Shown: positions 9,188 through 18,847 of the stretch, in pieces
Layout: each line of letters starts with the position of its first letter
How positions within the stretch are numbered: position 1 is the first letter of the stretch
Assembly: GCA_945861855.1 (NCBI GenBank)
Contig: CAMAWG010000003.1
Span: forward strand, 19,025 to 83,024
Reading direction: 5' to 3'
Source: Rhodoplanes serenus
GTDB taxonomy: Bacteria > Pseudomonadota > Alphaproteobacteria > Rhizobiales > Xanthobacteraceae
DNA length: 64,000 nucleotides
Program-made: the position numbers and the translations under genes
The notes under the pieces: model-generated
The model's input: only the letters and a program-made list of their open reading frames with translations
Database searches by the model: none
Told to the model about the DNA's origin: nothing

Positions 9188-9424
9188 CTAGTCTTCGAAG
9201 GTGTTGTGGCCGGCCAGCCGGCTCCGCAGTGCGGCGGTTTCGCTGACCGCCCCCGCCACGGAATCCACCAAGGATTCCTTGCGGGCCTTGGTCCTGGCGG
9301 GACGCCGGGCCTTGGACCGCGCCTTGGATCGAGACTTCAACGTCGCCACAGCTTTGCGCTTCTTGGCCGATCGCTTCGCGGATTTGCGAGCTTTTTTCCG
9401 AGCGACCGTTCGAGCCTTAGCCAT
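9188..9424 (-). CDS. small basic Lys/Arg/Ala-rich histone-H1-like protein
   Basis: MAKARTVARKKARKSAKRSAKKRKAVATLKSRSKARSKARRPARTKARKESLVDSVAGAVSETAALRSRLAGHNTFED. Confidence 0.65.
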   Translation of the reverse strand: MAKARTVARKKARKSAKRSAKKRKAVATLKSRSKARSKARRPARTKARKESLVDSVAGAVSETAALRSRLAGHNTFED

Positions 9425-9508
9425 CGTTTGCCTCCCGCCTTGTGCAATCGCCCCCGAGATTTTCGGACAGTCTAGCGCTCATGCGACAGGCAAAGCCAGC
9501 GGGCGTTC

Positions 9509-10162
9509 TCACCCTTGCGGCGTCGCGATCGGAGCGTCGACGAAGACCTTGTACTGCTGCACGCGGGGCTTTGCCTTGTCTTCCTCGTTGACGAACTGGA
9601 ACGAGCTTTTGCCGATCAGGGTGCGCGGCAGCACCATGACACGGATGAAGCGGCTCGGCCGGTCCATCGCCGCCTGCGCGAACACCGGATCGGAGCCGGT
9701 CTCGTACCAGGCGCTGCCGGGGCCGTAGGAGGTCGAGCGGCCGTGGGTGTCGATGCGGATGCCGCCGTCGAGCAGGCAGCGGATGCCGGGGCCCCAATGC
9801 TTGTGCAGGAACGCGCAGCCGCCGGGCGGGAACGTGACGCTGTCGCCGCGCAACAGCAACTCGCCCTGCGGAATGGTATCGAGCGCGGCGGCTATTTTCT
9901 CCTGCGAGCGGAGTGCGCCCTTGAGCGGCGCGCTGCTGCTGTTGGACGCCGCCATTTCGAAGCGCCACAGCGTGACGCCGTCCTTGCCGGCGGTGAGCGA
10001 ACACGCGCCCTCGCCGTGCCAGGCCTCGCCGTCATTGAACGTCTTGCCGTCGATTGAGACCGCGCCATGCACCACGAAGATCATGCGGGCGAGCGCGGGC
10101 AATGACAGCGGGGCGGCGGCGCCGCTGATGGAATCCTCGTAGAGCCGCATCATCGGAATCAT
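9509..10162 (-). CDS. cupin-like domain protein
   Basis: two cupin-like halves: ARMIFVVHGAVSIDGKTFNDGEAWHG... and TFPPGGCAFLHKHWGPGIRCLLDGGIRIDTHG. Confidence 0.7.
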   Translation of the reverse strand: MIPMMRLYEDSISGAAAPLSLPALARMIFVVHGAVSIDGKTFNDGEAWHGEGACSLTAGKDGVTLWRFEMAASNSSSAPLKGALRSQEKIAAALDTIPQGELLLRGDSVTFPPGGCAFLHKHWGPGIRCLLDGGIRIDTHGRSTSYGPGSAWYETGSDPVFAQAAMDRPSRFIRVMVLPRTLIGKSSFQFVNEEDKAKPRVQQYKVFVDAPIATPQG

Positions 10163-10224
10163 GAGTTGACCTTCCTACCTGAAAAGCTCGATCAGCACCT
10201 TCGCAGTGAGATCGGACGTGGCCC

Positions 10225-10623
10225 TCACGGCTGCCATGCAGCGGCGATGTCGGTCTGTGAAAAATCGTCGCCTTTGAACAGCAGCGGCGCGTTGCGGGAT
10301 TTGGCCAGCGCGTAGGAAAAGCAATCGGCGAGATTGAGCGATGCGCGGTGGCGGCCCTTGCCGTAGCGGTCGAAGGCATCAACTGCCGCGTTCGTCACCA
10401 TCCCATCCACCGGTGCTACTTCGATGGCGAAGGTCCGGAGCAGTTCTTCCACCGTTGACCTGGCGACAGTGCGCGAGCGCCCGGTCAAAACCATCACGGT
10501 TTCGAGATAGGTTACGCTCGAGCAGACCGCTTCATCGCTCCGATCGAGGACGTCGACAAGGAAATCCCGCTCGTTCTCGCGGGCCGCAATGGCGAACATC
10601 GCCGACGTATCCACGACGATCAT
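10225..10623 (-). CDS. vapC: type II TA system VapC family PIN-domain toxin
   Basis: MIVVDTSAMFAIAARENE ... LNLADCFSYALAKSRNAPLLFKGDDFSQTDI PIN acidic residues. Confidence 0.92.
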   Translation of the reverse strand: MIVVDTSAMFAIAARENERDFLVDVLDRSDEAVCSSVTYLETVMVLTGRSRTVARSTVEELLRTFAIEVAPVDGMVTNAAVDAFDRYGKGRHRASLNLADCFSYALAKSRNAPLLFKGDDFSQTDIAAAWQP

Positions 10624-10877
10624 TTCGGCACGCCGTTCTCGTCATAGCCGATGATCTCATCGGGAGAGCGCGGATCGTCGACTGGCAAGGAATCGAAATA
10701 GGCGAGCAGTTCGGCAAGCCTCTTGCGATCCACGCGACCTTTGCGCTGCGGCGGTCCGAGCTTGGCAAGACGTTCGTCCACCGCGCGCTCGACCGCATCG
10801 GTGATCGTTTCGCCGGTCCGGCCAGCGAGTTCCCGAATCTTGGCCTCGGCTTCAGGTTTCTTGATAAAAACGCCCAT
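10620..10877 (-). CDS. vapB: VapB-like (Rv0623-type) antitoxin
   Basis: MGVFIKKPEAEAKIRELAGRTGETITDAVERAVDERL; 4-nt overlap with vapC. Confidence 0.88.
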   Translation of the reverse strand: MGVFIKKPEAEAKIRELAGRTGETITDAVERAVDERLAKLGPPQRKGRVDRKRLAELLAYFDSLPVDDPRSPDEIIGYDENGVPK

Positions 10878-10885
10878 CGGGCCTC

Positions 10886-10916
10886 AGTATATACTCTTCA
10901 GTCTATAGTATATACT
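10886..10916. promoter_or_regulatory. putative vapBC operator: two copies of palindrome AGTATATACT
   Basis: AGTATATACT at 10886-10895 and 10907-10916, start-to-start 21 bp, immediately upstream of vapB. Confidence 0.6.
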
Positions 10917-10939
10917 ATGAAGGAAGGTAGCACCAGCAC

Positions 10940-12217
10940 TCAATTCTTTTCCCTTTTGACCGCCTGCCAGCCGATGTCGCGGCGGCAGAAGCCTTCGGGC
11001 CATTCGATCCGGTCGACTGCCGCATAGGCTCGCGCCTGAGCCTGGCTCACGGTCTTGCCGCGCGCCGAGACGCCGAGCACGCGGCCACCGTTGGCGACAA
11101 TCTTGCCGCCGTCCAATTTGGTGCCGGCGTGGAAAATCTCCACGCCCTCGATCCCGCCCGCGGCCTCCAGCCCCTCGATCACCGAGCCGCGCTGGTAATC
11201 CCCCGGATAGCCCTTGGCTGCCATCACAACCGTCAGCGCCGCGTCCGGATACCAGCGCAGGTCGAAGCTCCTGAGCTGCCCGTCGCATGACGCGATCAGC
11301 GCCGGGACGATATCCGACATCAGGCGCAGCGTCAGCACCTGCGTCTCCGGATCGCCGAAACGCACGTTGTATTCGATCAGCTTGGGGCCTTCCTTCGTGA
11401 TCATCAGGCCCGCGAACAGCACGCCCTTGTAGGGCGAACCCATCGCCTTCATCGCCCGCATGGTCGGAACAACGATCTCGTCCATCGTCCGCGCGGTCAT
11501 CTCCGGCGTCATCACTGGCGCCGGCGAATAGGCGCCCATGCCGCCGGTGTTGGGCCCGGTGTCGCCGTCGCCGACGCGTTTGTGGTCCTGCGCCGAGGCG
11601 AGCGGAATGGCCGTCTCGCCGTCGCACAACGCGAAGAATGACGCCTCCTCGCCGACCAGAAACTCCTCGATCACGACCTCGGCGCCGGCCTGGCCCAATC
11701 CGCCGCCGAACATCATGTCGATGGCCGCCTCGGCTTCGGCGAGTTCCTCGGGGATGATGACGCCCTTGCCGGCCGCGAGACCGTCGGCCTTGATGACGAT
11801 CGGCATGCCCTGCTTGCGGACATAGGCCTTCGCCGGCTCGGTCGACGTGAATCGCTCGTAGGCCGCGGTCGGGATGCCGTTGGCGCGGCACAGATCCTTG
11901 GTGAAGCCCTTCGAGCCCTCCAGCCGCGCGGCCAATCTGCTCGGGCCGAACGCCTTGATGCCTTCGGCAACCAGGTCGTCGACGATGCCGGCAACCAGCG
12001 GCGCCTCCGGCCCGACCACCACCAGATCGATCGCATGCCTCTTGCAACACGCGATCACCGCCGCGTGGTCGGCGATGTCGAGCGCCACGCATTCGGCCTC
12101 CCGCGCGATACCGGCGTTGCCCGGCGCGCAGATCAACCGGTCGGTCAGCGTGCTGGAGGCGATCTTCCAGGCCAGAGCGTGCTCGCGGCCACCGGAGCCG
12201 AGGAGGAGAATGTTCAT
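10940..12217 (-). CDS. purD: phosphoribosylamine--glycine ligase
   Basis: [22 protein letters not shown] ... [15 protein letters not shown] ... [12 protein letters not shown]. Confidence 0.97.
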   Translation of the reverse strand: MNILLLGSGGREHALAWKIASSTLTDRLICAPGNAGIAREAECVALDIADHAAVIACCKRHAIDLVVVGPEAPLVAGIVDDLVAEGIKAFGPSRLAARLEGSKGFTKDLCRANGIPTAAYERFTSTEPAKAYVRKQGMPIVIKADGLAAGKGVIIPEELAEAEAAIDMMFGGGLGQAGAEVVIEEFLVGEEASFFALCDGETAIPLASAQDHKRVGDGDTGPNTGGMGAYSPAPVMTPEMTARTMDEIVVPTMRAMKAMGSPYKGVLFAGLMITKEGPKLIEYNVRFGDPETQVLTLRLMSDIVPALIASCDGQLRSFDLRWYPDAALTVVMAAKGYPGDYQRGSVIEGLEAAGGIEGVEIFHAGTKLDGGKIVANGGRVLGVSARGKTVSQAQARAYAAVDRIEWPEGFCRRDIGWQAVKREKN

Positions 12218-12321
12218 GCGGGACAAGGACTAGCACGGCCGCAAGCGCGGACGGAACTTGGCCGTCCACAGCGTCCACACCCGCCTCGACGCGGCGGCAT
12301 GGGCGTGATTTGCTGGATGCC

Positions 12322-12657
12322 ATGAAAATCCTGGTGGCGTTGCTATTGTTTGTTGCAGGCTTGACGGCCCCCGCCGCCGCCGGCGAGTACACGCTGGAAA
12401 ACCGGCCGCAGGTCTCTTTCAAGAACGGGCCGGTCCACGTCTCCCCCTATCCGCAAGGCGTCCGCGCCGCCTCGGTCTGGAATTCCGACGCCTGCTGGCG
12501 CGATTGCAAATCGTCCTGCGCCTGGAAAATGGACTATTGCGTCGGCTCCGCCAGTCCGGACGCCTGCCGCCCGCATCTCGACGCCTGCGACCGGTCCTGC
12601 CAGCGCTCCTGCCGCAGCCCGTGGAGCGGCCCGCTGCTCGGCTTCATCGATTTCTAG
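12322..12657 (+). CDS. small secreted cysteine-rich hypothetical protein
   Basis: signal peptide MKILVALLLFVAGLTAPAAAG followed by an 8-Cys region CWRDCKSSCAWKMDYC-VGSASPDA-CRPHLDACDRSCQRSC. Confidence 0.7.
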   Translation: MKILVALLLFVAGLTAPAAAGEYTLENRPQVSFKNGPVHVSPYPQGVRAASVWNSDACWRDCKSSCAWKMDYCVGSASPDACRPHLDACDRSCQRSCRSPWSGPLLGFIDF

Positions 12658-12710
12658 GCTTTCGTCATTCCGGGACGGCCCCGCGTGTCATGGGTTAGTC
12701 TCACGCTCAG

Positions 12711-13904
12711 ATGTTTGAAAAGTTCACCGCCCGTTTCCGCTCAAGCGACACCAACCACCGTCTGCTCGTGCCGCTGCTCATCAGCACCATGCTGGTGCAA
12801 CTCGTTACAGCGATGGTGCGCGTCACCACCTCCTACCGCGCGGTCGAGCTCGATCTGTCGATCGTCTGGCTCGGCCTGATCGCCGCAACCTTTGCCATCT
12901 GCCCGATCCTGATCGCGGTCCGCGTCGGCCGCCAGATCGACCGCGGCTACGACGCGCAGACGAGCTGGCTCGGCGCCGTCATCTTCGCTTTCGCCTGCAC
13001 GGGCTTCACGTTCGCCTCGTCGCCGGTGGCGCTGCTGGTTGCATCCACCGTCATGGGCACCGGCCACATCATGCTGATGGCGAGCCAGCAGATGCTGTGC
13101 GTGCGCGCGGCAGGCCCCCGCAGCCTGGAATCGGTGTTCGGCAACTACATGGTGGCCGGCGCCATCGGCCAAGGCATCGGGCCCTATGTGGTCGGCTGGG
13201 TCGGCGGCGCCGCGTCGGTGCCGCCCACGCAGACGCTGTTCGTGATCGCCGCGATCATCTCGGTGCTGTCGTTCGGAGTCGCGCTGGCGATGCGGCCCGG
13301 GCCCGACAAGCCGCTGGCCAAGGGCGCGAGCGAGATCGTCCCGGTCCGGCAGATCGTGCGCATCCCCGGTCTGGTCGCGGTGGTGCTTGCCGGCGTGATC
13401 CTGGTGTCCTCCTCCGACATCATCCTGATCTACATTCCATTGCTCGGCGCCGAGCGCAACATCGACGTCCATGCCGTAGGCCTCTTGCTGACGGTGCGGG
13501 CGGCGTTCTCGATGGTGGCGCGGGTGTTCTACGCCCGCATCGTCGGCATCGTCGGCCGCTGGCCGCTGATGATCGCCTCAACCTTCGCCTGCGGCCTGAG
13601 CTACGCCGCGTTCGCGGCTCCGCTGCCGCTGTGGGCGATGCATGTCTCGATCGCGGTGATGGGCTTCTCGTTCGGGCTCGCGACCACGCTCAGCATCACC
13701 ATCGTGGTCGACATGACCACCGCGGGCGCGCGCGGCACCACCAATTCACTCCGCATCATGAGCAATCGCGTCGGCCAGTTCGTGCTGCCGTTCGGCGCGG
13801 GACTGGTGGCGGCAGCGGCCGGACTTGCCGGACTGTTCCTGATCCTTGCGGTGGCCATCGGCGGTTCGGCCGCGGCGATGGCCTGGAGGCGGCCAGCGGC
13901 GTGA
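12711..13904 (+). CDS. MFS transporter
   Basis: ~12 hydrophobic segments; AVRVGRQIDRGYDAQTSW, GARGTTNSLRIMSNRVGQFVLPFGAG. Confidence 0.9.
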   Translation: MFEKFTARFRSSDTNHRLLVPLLISTMLVQLVTAMVRVTTSYRAVELDLSIVWLGLIAATFAICPILIAVRVGRQIDRGYDAQTSWLGAVIFAFACTGFTFASSPVALLVASTVMGTGHIMLMASQQMLCVRAAGPRSLESVFGNYMVAGAIGQGIGPYVVGWVGGAASVPPTQTLFVIAAIISVLSFGVALAMRPGPDKPLAKGASEIVPVRQIVRIPGLVAVVLAGVILVSSSDIILIYIPLLGAERNIDVHAVGLLLTVRAAFSMVARVFYARIVGIVGRWPLMIASTFACGLSYAAFAAPLPLWAMHVSIAVMGFSFGLATTLSITIVVDMTTAGARGTTNSLRIMSNRVGQFVLPFGAGLVAAAAGLAGLFLILAVAIGGSAAAMAWRRPAA

Positions 13905-14025
13905 CAGTCCGCCGCATCGCGATGCGGATATCGGCTTGGTCTCACGGTACTGTGCCTGGAACCGCATTTCCCCCTTTCAACGTGCTAGCTTGAGCAGGGC
14001 GATCATCATGCTCGCCAGGACTGAC

Positions 14026-15018
14026 ATGAAGCGGCGCGAATTCATCACGTTCGCCGGCGTTGCGGCGGCAGCGAGTGCATGGCCGCTCGCGGCGCGAGCG
14101 CAGCAACTGACCATGCCGGTGATCGGGTTCCTCAACCCCACATCGCCTGACACAATGACGGACCGTCTGCGTGGATTTCGCCAGGGCCTTAAAGACACCG
14201 GGCTTGTCGAAGGCGAGAACGTGGCGATCGACTACCGCTGGGCCAACAATCAAATCGACCGGCTGCCGGCGCTGGCGGCCGAACTGGTTCGCCGGCAGGT
14301 GGCCGTGATCGCCACGACCGGAAGCAGCGCTCCGGCGTTGGCGGCCAAGGCGGCAACCACGGCCATCCCTATCGTCTTCAACGTCTCCGAAGACCCGGTC
14401 AGGCTTGGTCTTGTCGCCAGCCTCGCGCGGCCGGGCGGCAATGTGACAGGAGTCAATTTTTTCAGTGGGGAGTTGGCGGCAAAGCGGTTGGAACTTCTGC
14501 GCGAACTGGTGCTTGGAACGGCTCGTGTTGCCGTGCTCGTCAATCCGTCTAATGCCTCCAATACCGAAACCACGTTGAGAGACATGGAAGTGGCTGGTCG
14601 CACCATCGGGTTGCAGATCCAGGTCTTCAACGCCAGCACTAACCGCGAGATCGACGCCGCCTTCGCAACATTTATGCGCGAGCGGCCTGACGCGCTCTTC
14701 GTCGGCATCGATCCCTTCTTAAGCAGCCGGCGTGTCCAAATTGTCCAGCTGGCGGCGCGTCACACGATCCCCGCGACATATTCTGGGCGCCACTTTGCCG
14801 AAGTCGGCGGGCTGATGAGCTACGGAAGCAACCTTACGGATGCGTATCGTCAGGTGGGCGTCTATACCGGCCGCATCCTCAAGGGTGCGAAGCCGGCAGA
14901 ACTGCCCGTGGTGCAGCCGAGCAAGTTCGAGCTGATCATCAACGCACAGACGGCCAGGATGCTCGGCCTCATTATGCCGCAGTCGCTGCTCTCGACCGCC
15001 GACGAGGTGATCGAATAA
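14026..15018 (+). CDS. ABC transporter substrate-binding protein (PF04392 type)
   Basis: MKRREFITFAGVAAAASAWPLAARAQQ leader; PVIGFLNPTSPDTMTDRLRGFRQGLKDTGLVEGENVAIDYRWANNQIDRLPALAAELV. Confidence 0.92.
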   Translation: MKRREFITFAGVAAAASAWPLAARAQQLTMPVIGFLNPTSPDTMTDRLRGFRQGLKDTGLVEGENVAIDYRWANNQIDRLPALAAELVRRQVAVIATTGSSAPALAAKAATTAIPIVFNVSEDPVRLGLVASLARPGGNVTGVNFFSGELAAKRLELLRELVLGTARVAVLVNPSNASNTETTLRDMEVAGRTIGLQIQVFNASTNREIDAAFATFMRERPDALFVGIDPFLSSRRVQIVQLAARHTIPATYSGRHFAEVGGLMSYGSNLTDAYRQVGVYTGRILKGAKPAELPVVQPSKFELIINAQTARMLGLIMPQSLLSTADEVIE

Positions 15019-15204
15019 AGCCTCTGTTTGTTGCGGTGCATGAGTCTGCTTCTGGCACACCGCGGATATCCCAATGGCACTCATGAATGTCCGTTTGCGG
15101 GGGCAACACAGACCTAGAGCAAGCCCCATCCAGAATGCGCAACTTATGAAGTTCGCATCCTGGCCGGCGCAAAATGCCCCGGAAATCGGCTACTGTCATG
15201 AGCC

Positions 15205-16764
15205 ATGAACGAGTCGCAACCCAACGTCGCGGAATTCACCGTCTCGGAACTCTCCGCCGCGCTCAAGCGCACGGTCGAGGACAATTTCGGCTACGTGCGC
15301 GTGCGCGGCGAAATCTCCGGCTACAAGGGCCCGCACGGCTCCGGCCATGTCTATTTCGCGCTCAAGGACCAGGCCGCCAAGATCGACGGCGTGATCTGGA
15401 AGGGCGTGTTCGGCCGGATGCGAATGAAGCCCGAAGAGGGCATGGAAGTCATCGTCACCGGCAAGCTCACGACCTATCCCAACCGGTCGAGCTACCAGAT
15501 CATCGTCGAGACGCTCGAGCCGGCCGGCCTCGGCGCGCTGATGGCGCTGCTCGAAGAACGCAAGCGCAAGCTCGCCGCCGAAGGCCTGTTCGACGAGGCG
15601 CGAAAGCAGCTTCTGCCGTTCCTCCCCGAAGTGATCGGCGTCGTCACCTCGCCGACCGGCGCCGTGATCCGCGACATTCTCCACCGCCTCGCCGACCGCT
15701 TTCCGCGCCACGTCATCGTCTGGCCGGTCAAGGTGCAGGGCGACGGCTCGGCCGAGCAGGTCGCCGCCGCGATCCGCGGCTTCAACGCGCTACCGGAGGG
15801 CGGCCGCATCCGCCGGCCCGACCTGCTGATCGTCGCGCGCGGCGGCGGCTCGCTGGAGGACCTGTGGTCGTTCAACGAGGAGATCGTCGTCCGCGCCGCG
15901 GCCGAGAGCATGATCCCGCTCATTTCGGCGGTCGGCCACGAGACCGACGTGACCTTGATCGACTTCGCCTCCGACAAGCGCGCGCCGACGCCGACCGCCG
16001 CCGCCGAGATGGCGGTGCCGGTGCGCGCCGACCTGATCGCCGAGCTGATGAGCAAGGCGCGCCGCGCGCTCGCCTGCTGGCAGCGCGCCCAGGACCACCG
16101 CCGCACCGAATTGCGCGCGGCGGCGCGCGCGCTCCCCAGCGCCGAGGAGCTTTTGGCGATCCCGCGCCAGCGGCTCGATGCCTGCGCCGAACGGCTGCCG
16201 CGGGCGCTGCGCGCCAACGCACAGATTCATCACACGCAATACTCCCGCATCGCCGGGCGGCTTTCGCCGCAGCTTCTTCGCACCCAGGTCGAGCGCCGCC
16301 GCGTGCGGCTCGACGCCTGCACCCATCGGCTCGGCACGGCGCTTAGGACCTACAAGGAAACGCAGAACACCCGCATCGTGCGCGCACGAGATCGAACGGC
16401 GGCGCTGGGCGAGCGTTCGAAGCGCGCAGCGATTGCAACGATCGCAACACGAATGGCGCGACTCGATCGTTCCTACCAATTGCTGCGGGCATTCTCTTAT
16501 CAGAGCGTGCTCGAACGGGGCTTCGCGCTGGTCCGTGATAGCGGCGGCCATCCGCTGCGCTCCACCACCGCCGTGCAGCCCGGCATGGCGCTCGATATCG
16601 AGTTCGCAGATGGCTGTGTCGGTGCAACCGCCCAGGACATCCGCAGCTCGGGTACGCCGCAACCCGCAGAGCCAAGTGTCCCCACGTCCTGGAAGCCGCG
16701 CAAGTCCAAAGGCGGCTCAGGGAGCGGGTCGGGAACCGGCGGCCAGGGAAGCCTGTTCGGGTGA
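15205..16764 (+). CDS. xseA: exodeoxyribonuclease VII large subunit
   Basis: [45 protein letters not shown] ... [18 protein letters not shown] ... [28 protein letters not shown]. Confidence 0.97.
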   Translation: MNESQPNVAEFTVSELSAALKRTVEDNFGYVRVRGEISGYKGPHGSGHVYFALKDQAAKIDGVIWKGVFGRMRMKPEEGMEVIVTGKLTTYPNRSSYQIIVETLEPAGLGALMALLEERKRKLAAEGLFDEARKQLLPFLPEVIGVVTSPTGAVIRDILHRLADRFPRHVIVWPVKVQGDGSAEQVAAAIRGFNALPEGGRIRRPDLLIVARGGGSLEDLWSFNEEIVVRAAAESMIPLISAVGHETDVTLIDFASDKRAPTPTAAAEMAVPVRADLIAELMSKARRALACWQRAQDHRRTELRAAARALPSAEELLAIPRQRLDACAERLPRALRANAQIHHTQYSRIAGRLSPQLLRTQVERRRVRLDACTHRLGTALRTYKETQNTRIVRARDRTAALGERSKRAAIATIATRMARLDRSYQLLRAFSYQSVLERGFALVRDSGGHPLRSTTAVQPGMALDIEFADGCVGATAQDIRSSGTPQPAEPSVPTSWKPRKSKGGSGSGSGTGGQGSLFG

Positions 16765-18131
16765 ACGCGCAAGCCGAACACGCCAGGAGCGGCGACCTGT
16801 TCGGCCATCCGCGCGGGCTGACCTATCTCTTCACCACCGAGATGTGGGAGCGCTTCTCCTACTACGGCATGAAGGCGCTGCTCGTGCTGTATATGGTGAA
16901 GTACCTGCTGCAGCCCGAGCGCGCGCAGACGATCGTCGGCTTCGCCACGCTCAAGGGCGGACTGGAATTCCTGTTCGGCCCGCTCGACATCCAGCCGCTG
17001 TCTTCGCACATCTACGGACTCTACACCGGACTCGTCTATCTCACGCCGGTACTTGGCGGCTATCTCGCCGACCGCGTGCTCGGCCAGCGTCGCATGGTGA
17101 TCGTCGGCGCATCGCTGATGGCGATCGGCCATTTCATGATGGCGTTCGAGACGCTGTTCCTCATGGCGCTGCTCGTGCTGATCCTCGGCAACGGCGCGTT
17201 CAAGCCCAACATCTCCACGCAGGTCGGCTCGCTGTACGCGCCCGGCGATCCGCGCCGCGACCGGGCGTTCTCGATCTTCTACGTCGGCATCAATCTCGGC
17301 GCGTTCCTGGCGCCGCTGGTCTGCGGCACGCTCGGCGAGGAATTGGGCTGGCACTACGGCTTCGGCGCTGCCGGCGTCGGCATGACGCTCGGCCTTGCGA
17401 TCTATCTCTATGCGTCGCGGACGCTGCCGCCGGACGAGCGAAGCCGCGCGCTGTCCGAAGGCCCGGCGCAACCCTTCGGCCGCGACGAGTGGCGGGCGAT
17501 GGGGGCGCTCGTGCTGCTCGCCCTGCCGGTCACGTTCTTCTGGGCGACCTACGAGCAGCAGGGCAACACCATCGCGCTTTGGGCCGACGGCTACACCGAC
17601 CGGAGCATCAACCTGCTGATCTGGTCCGGCCAGATCCCCGTCACCTGGTTCCAGGCGTTCAATCCGTTCATGATCTTTGCCTTCACACCATTCGTGCTGA
17701 TGCTGTGGCGCTGGCAGGCGGCGACCGGCCGCGAGCCCTCGACCGTCGCCAAGATGGCCTTCGGCTGCTTCGGCGTCGCGCTCGCCAACCTGATCATGGT
17801 CGCGGCGGCGCTCAACTCCGACGGCGGCAAGGCGAGCTGGCTGTGGCTCACGGCCTATTTCGTCGTCATCACCATCGGCGAGCTTTATCTGTCGCCCGTC
17901 AGCCTCTCGCTGGTGACCAAGGTCGCCCCGGCCCGCGCGGTCTCGATGATGATGGGCGTGTGGCTCGCCACGAGCTTCACCGGCAACTTCCTCGCCGGCT
18001 ATCTCGGCAGCTTCTGGTCGGGCATGGCCAAGGGCTCGTTCTTCACGATGATCGCCGTGATCGCGGCGCTGGCCGGCCTGGTGATCCTGGCCTTCGTGCG
18101 GCCGTTGAAGCCGATGCTCCGCGAGTCGTAG
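16761..18131 (+). CDS. POT/PTR family oligopeptide MFS transporter
   Basis: [25 protein letters not shown] ... [19 protein letters not shown] ... [20 protein letters not shown] start overlapping xseA stop. Confidence 0.93.
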   Translation: MNAQAEHARSGDLFGHPRGLTYLFTTEMWERFSYYGMKALLVLYMVKYLLQPERAQTIVGFATLKGGLEFLFGPLDIQPLSSHIYGLYTGLVYLTPVLGGYLADRVLGQRRMVIVGASLMAIGHFMMAFETLFLMALLVLILGNGAFKPNISTQVGSLYAPGDPRRDRAFSIFYVGINLGAFLAPLVCGTLGEELGWHYGFGAAGVGMTLGLAIYLYASRTLPPDERSRALSEGPAQPFGRDEWRAMGALVLLALPVTFFWATYEQQGNTIALWADGYTDRSINLLIWSGQIPVTWFQAFNPFMIFAFTPFVLMLWRWQAATGREPSTVAKMAFGCFGVALANLIMVAAALNSDGGKASWLWLTAYFVVITIGELYLSPVSLSLVTKVAPARAVSMMMGVWLATSFTGNFLAGYLGSFWSGMAKGSFFTMIAVIAALAGLVILAFVRPLKPMLRES

Positions 18132-18160
18132 TATCTCCCGCACACAAGGGAGGACTGCCC

Positions 18161-18847
18161 GTGAAGATCGTCGACTTAAGCCGTGAGCTCTACCACCGCA
18201 CCCCGAGCTATCCGGGCCAGCCTCCCATCATCCACGGCGTCTGGAAGACCCACGAGGAGGCGTTCGCCGACTCCGGCAATATCCAGGGCAACAGCGTGAT
18301 GTTCTTCTCGATGCCCGACCACGGCGGCACCCACATGGACGCGCCGCGCCATTTCGGCATCGCCGGCACGCCGATCAACGAATACCCGCTGGAGAACTGC
18401 ATCGTGCCGGGCATCTGCATCGATCTGCGCCACATCGCGCCGAAGGCGGAGTTCGGACCGGCGGAGATCGAAGCCGCGGTCAAGAAGGCCGGCGTCCCGG
18501 TGCCGAAAGGCGGCACCGTGCTGCTCTGCACCGGCCATCACGAGCGCACCTTCCCGCGCAAGGAATATTCGACCGACAACTCCGGCATCAACGTCGCCGG
18601 AACCGAATGGCTGGCCAAGCAGGGCGTGGTGCACTTCGGCATCGACTCGATGCGGCCCGGGCCGGAGGGCACGGTCAACTCGCTCGTGCACAAGGCCTGC
18701 CTGGAGTTCGACATCACCCACATCGAGAGCCTGTGCAACCTCGAAGCGCTGCTCGGCCGGGGCCAGTTCACCTTCATCGGCCTGCCGATGAAATGGCGCG
18801 GCGGCACCGGCTCGCCGATTCGCGCGGTCGCCGTGTTCGACCTCTAA
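18161..18847 (+). CDS. cyclase family protein (kynurenine formamidase-like)
   Basis: VKIVDLSRELYHRTPSYPGQPP ... MPDHGGTHMDAPRHF; GTG start with AAGGGAGG RBS. Confidence 0.9.
   Translation: MKIVDLSRELYHRTPSYPGQPPIIHGVWKTHEEAFADSGNIQGNSVMFFSMPDHGGTHMDAPRHFGIAGTPINEYPLENCIVPGICIDLRHIAPKAEFGPAEIEAAVKKAGVPVPKGGTVLLCTGHHERTFPRKEYSTDNSGINVAGTEWLAKQGVVHFGIDSMRPGPEGTVNSLVHKACLEFDITHIESLCNLEALLGRGQFTFIGLPMKWRGGTGSPIRAVAVFDL

Noticed and set aside
12660-12705. TTTCGTCATTCCGGGACGGCCCCGCGTGTCATGGG resembling part of a dispersed intergenic repeat
   Set aside because: Too short and degenerate here to call a repeat without a genome search
14862-15080. minus-strand 72 aa ORF RNKQRLYSITSSAVESS...
   Set aside because: Resembles the recurrent spurious SITSSA-type antisense ORF found opposite PF04392 substrate-binding genes; not a credible gene
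15905-15920. GAGCATGATCCCG within xseA matching the start of the palindrome at 48749
   Set aside because: Inside coding sequence, no matching right arm; coincidence
16178-18161. N-terminal part of the 889 aa ORF 16178..18847
   Set aside because: Out-of-frame read through xseA and the POT transporter; only the 3' part from GTG 18161 is a real cyclase gene
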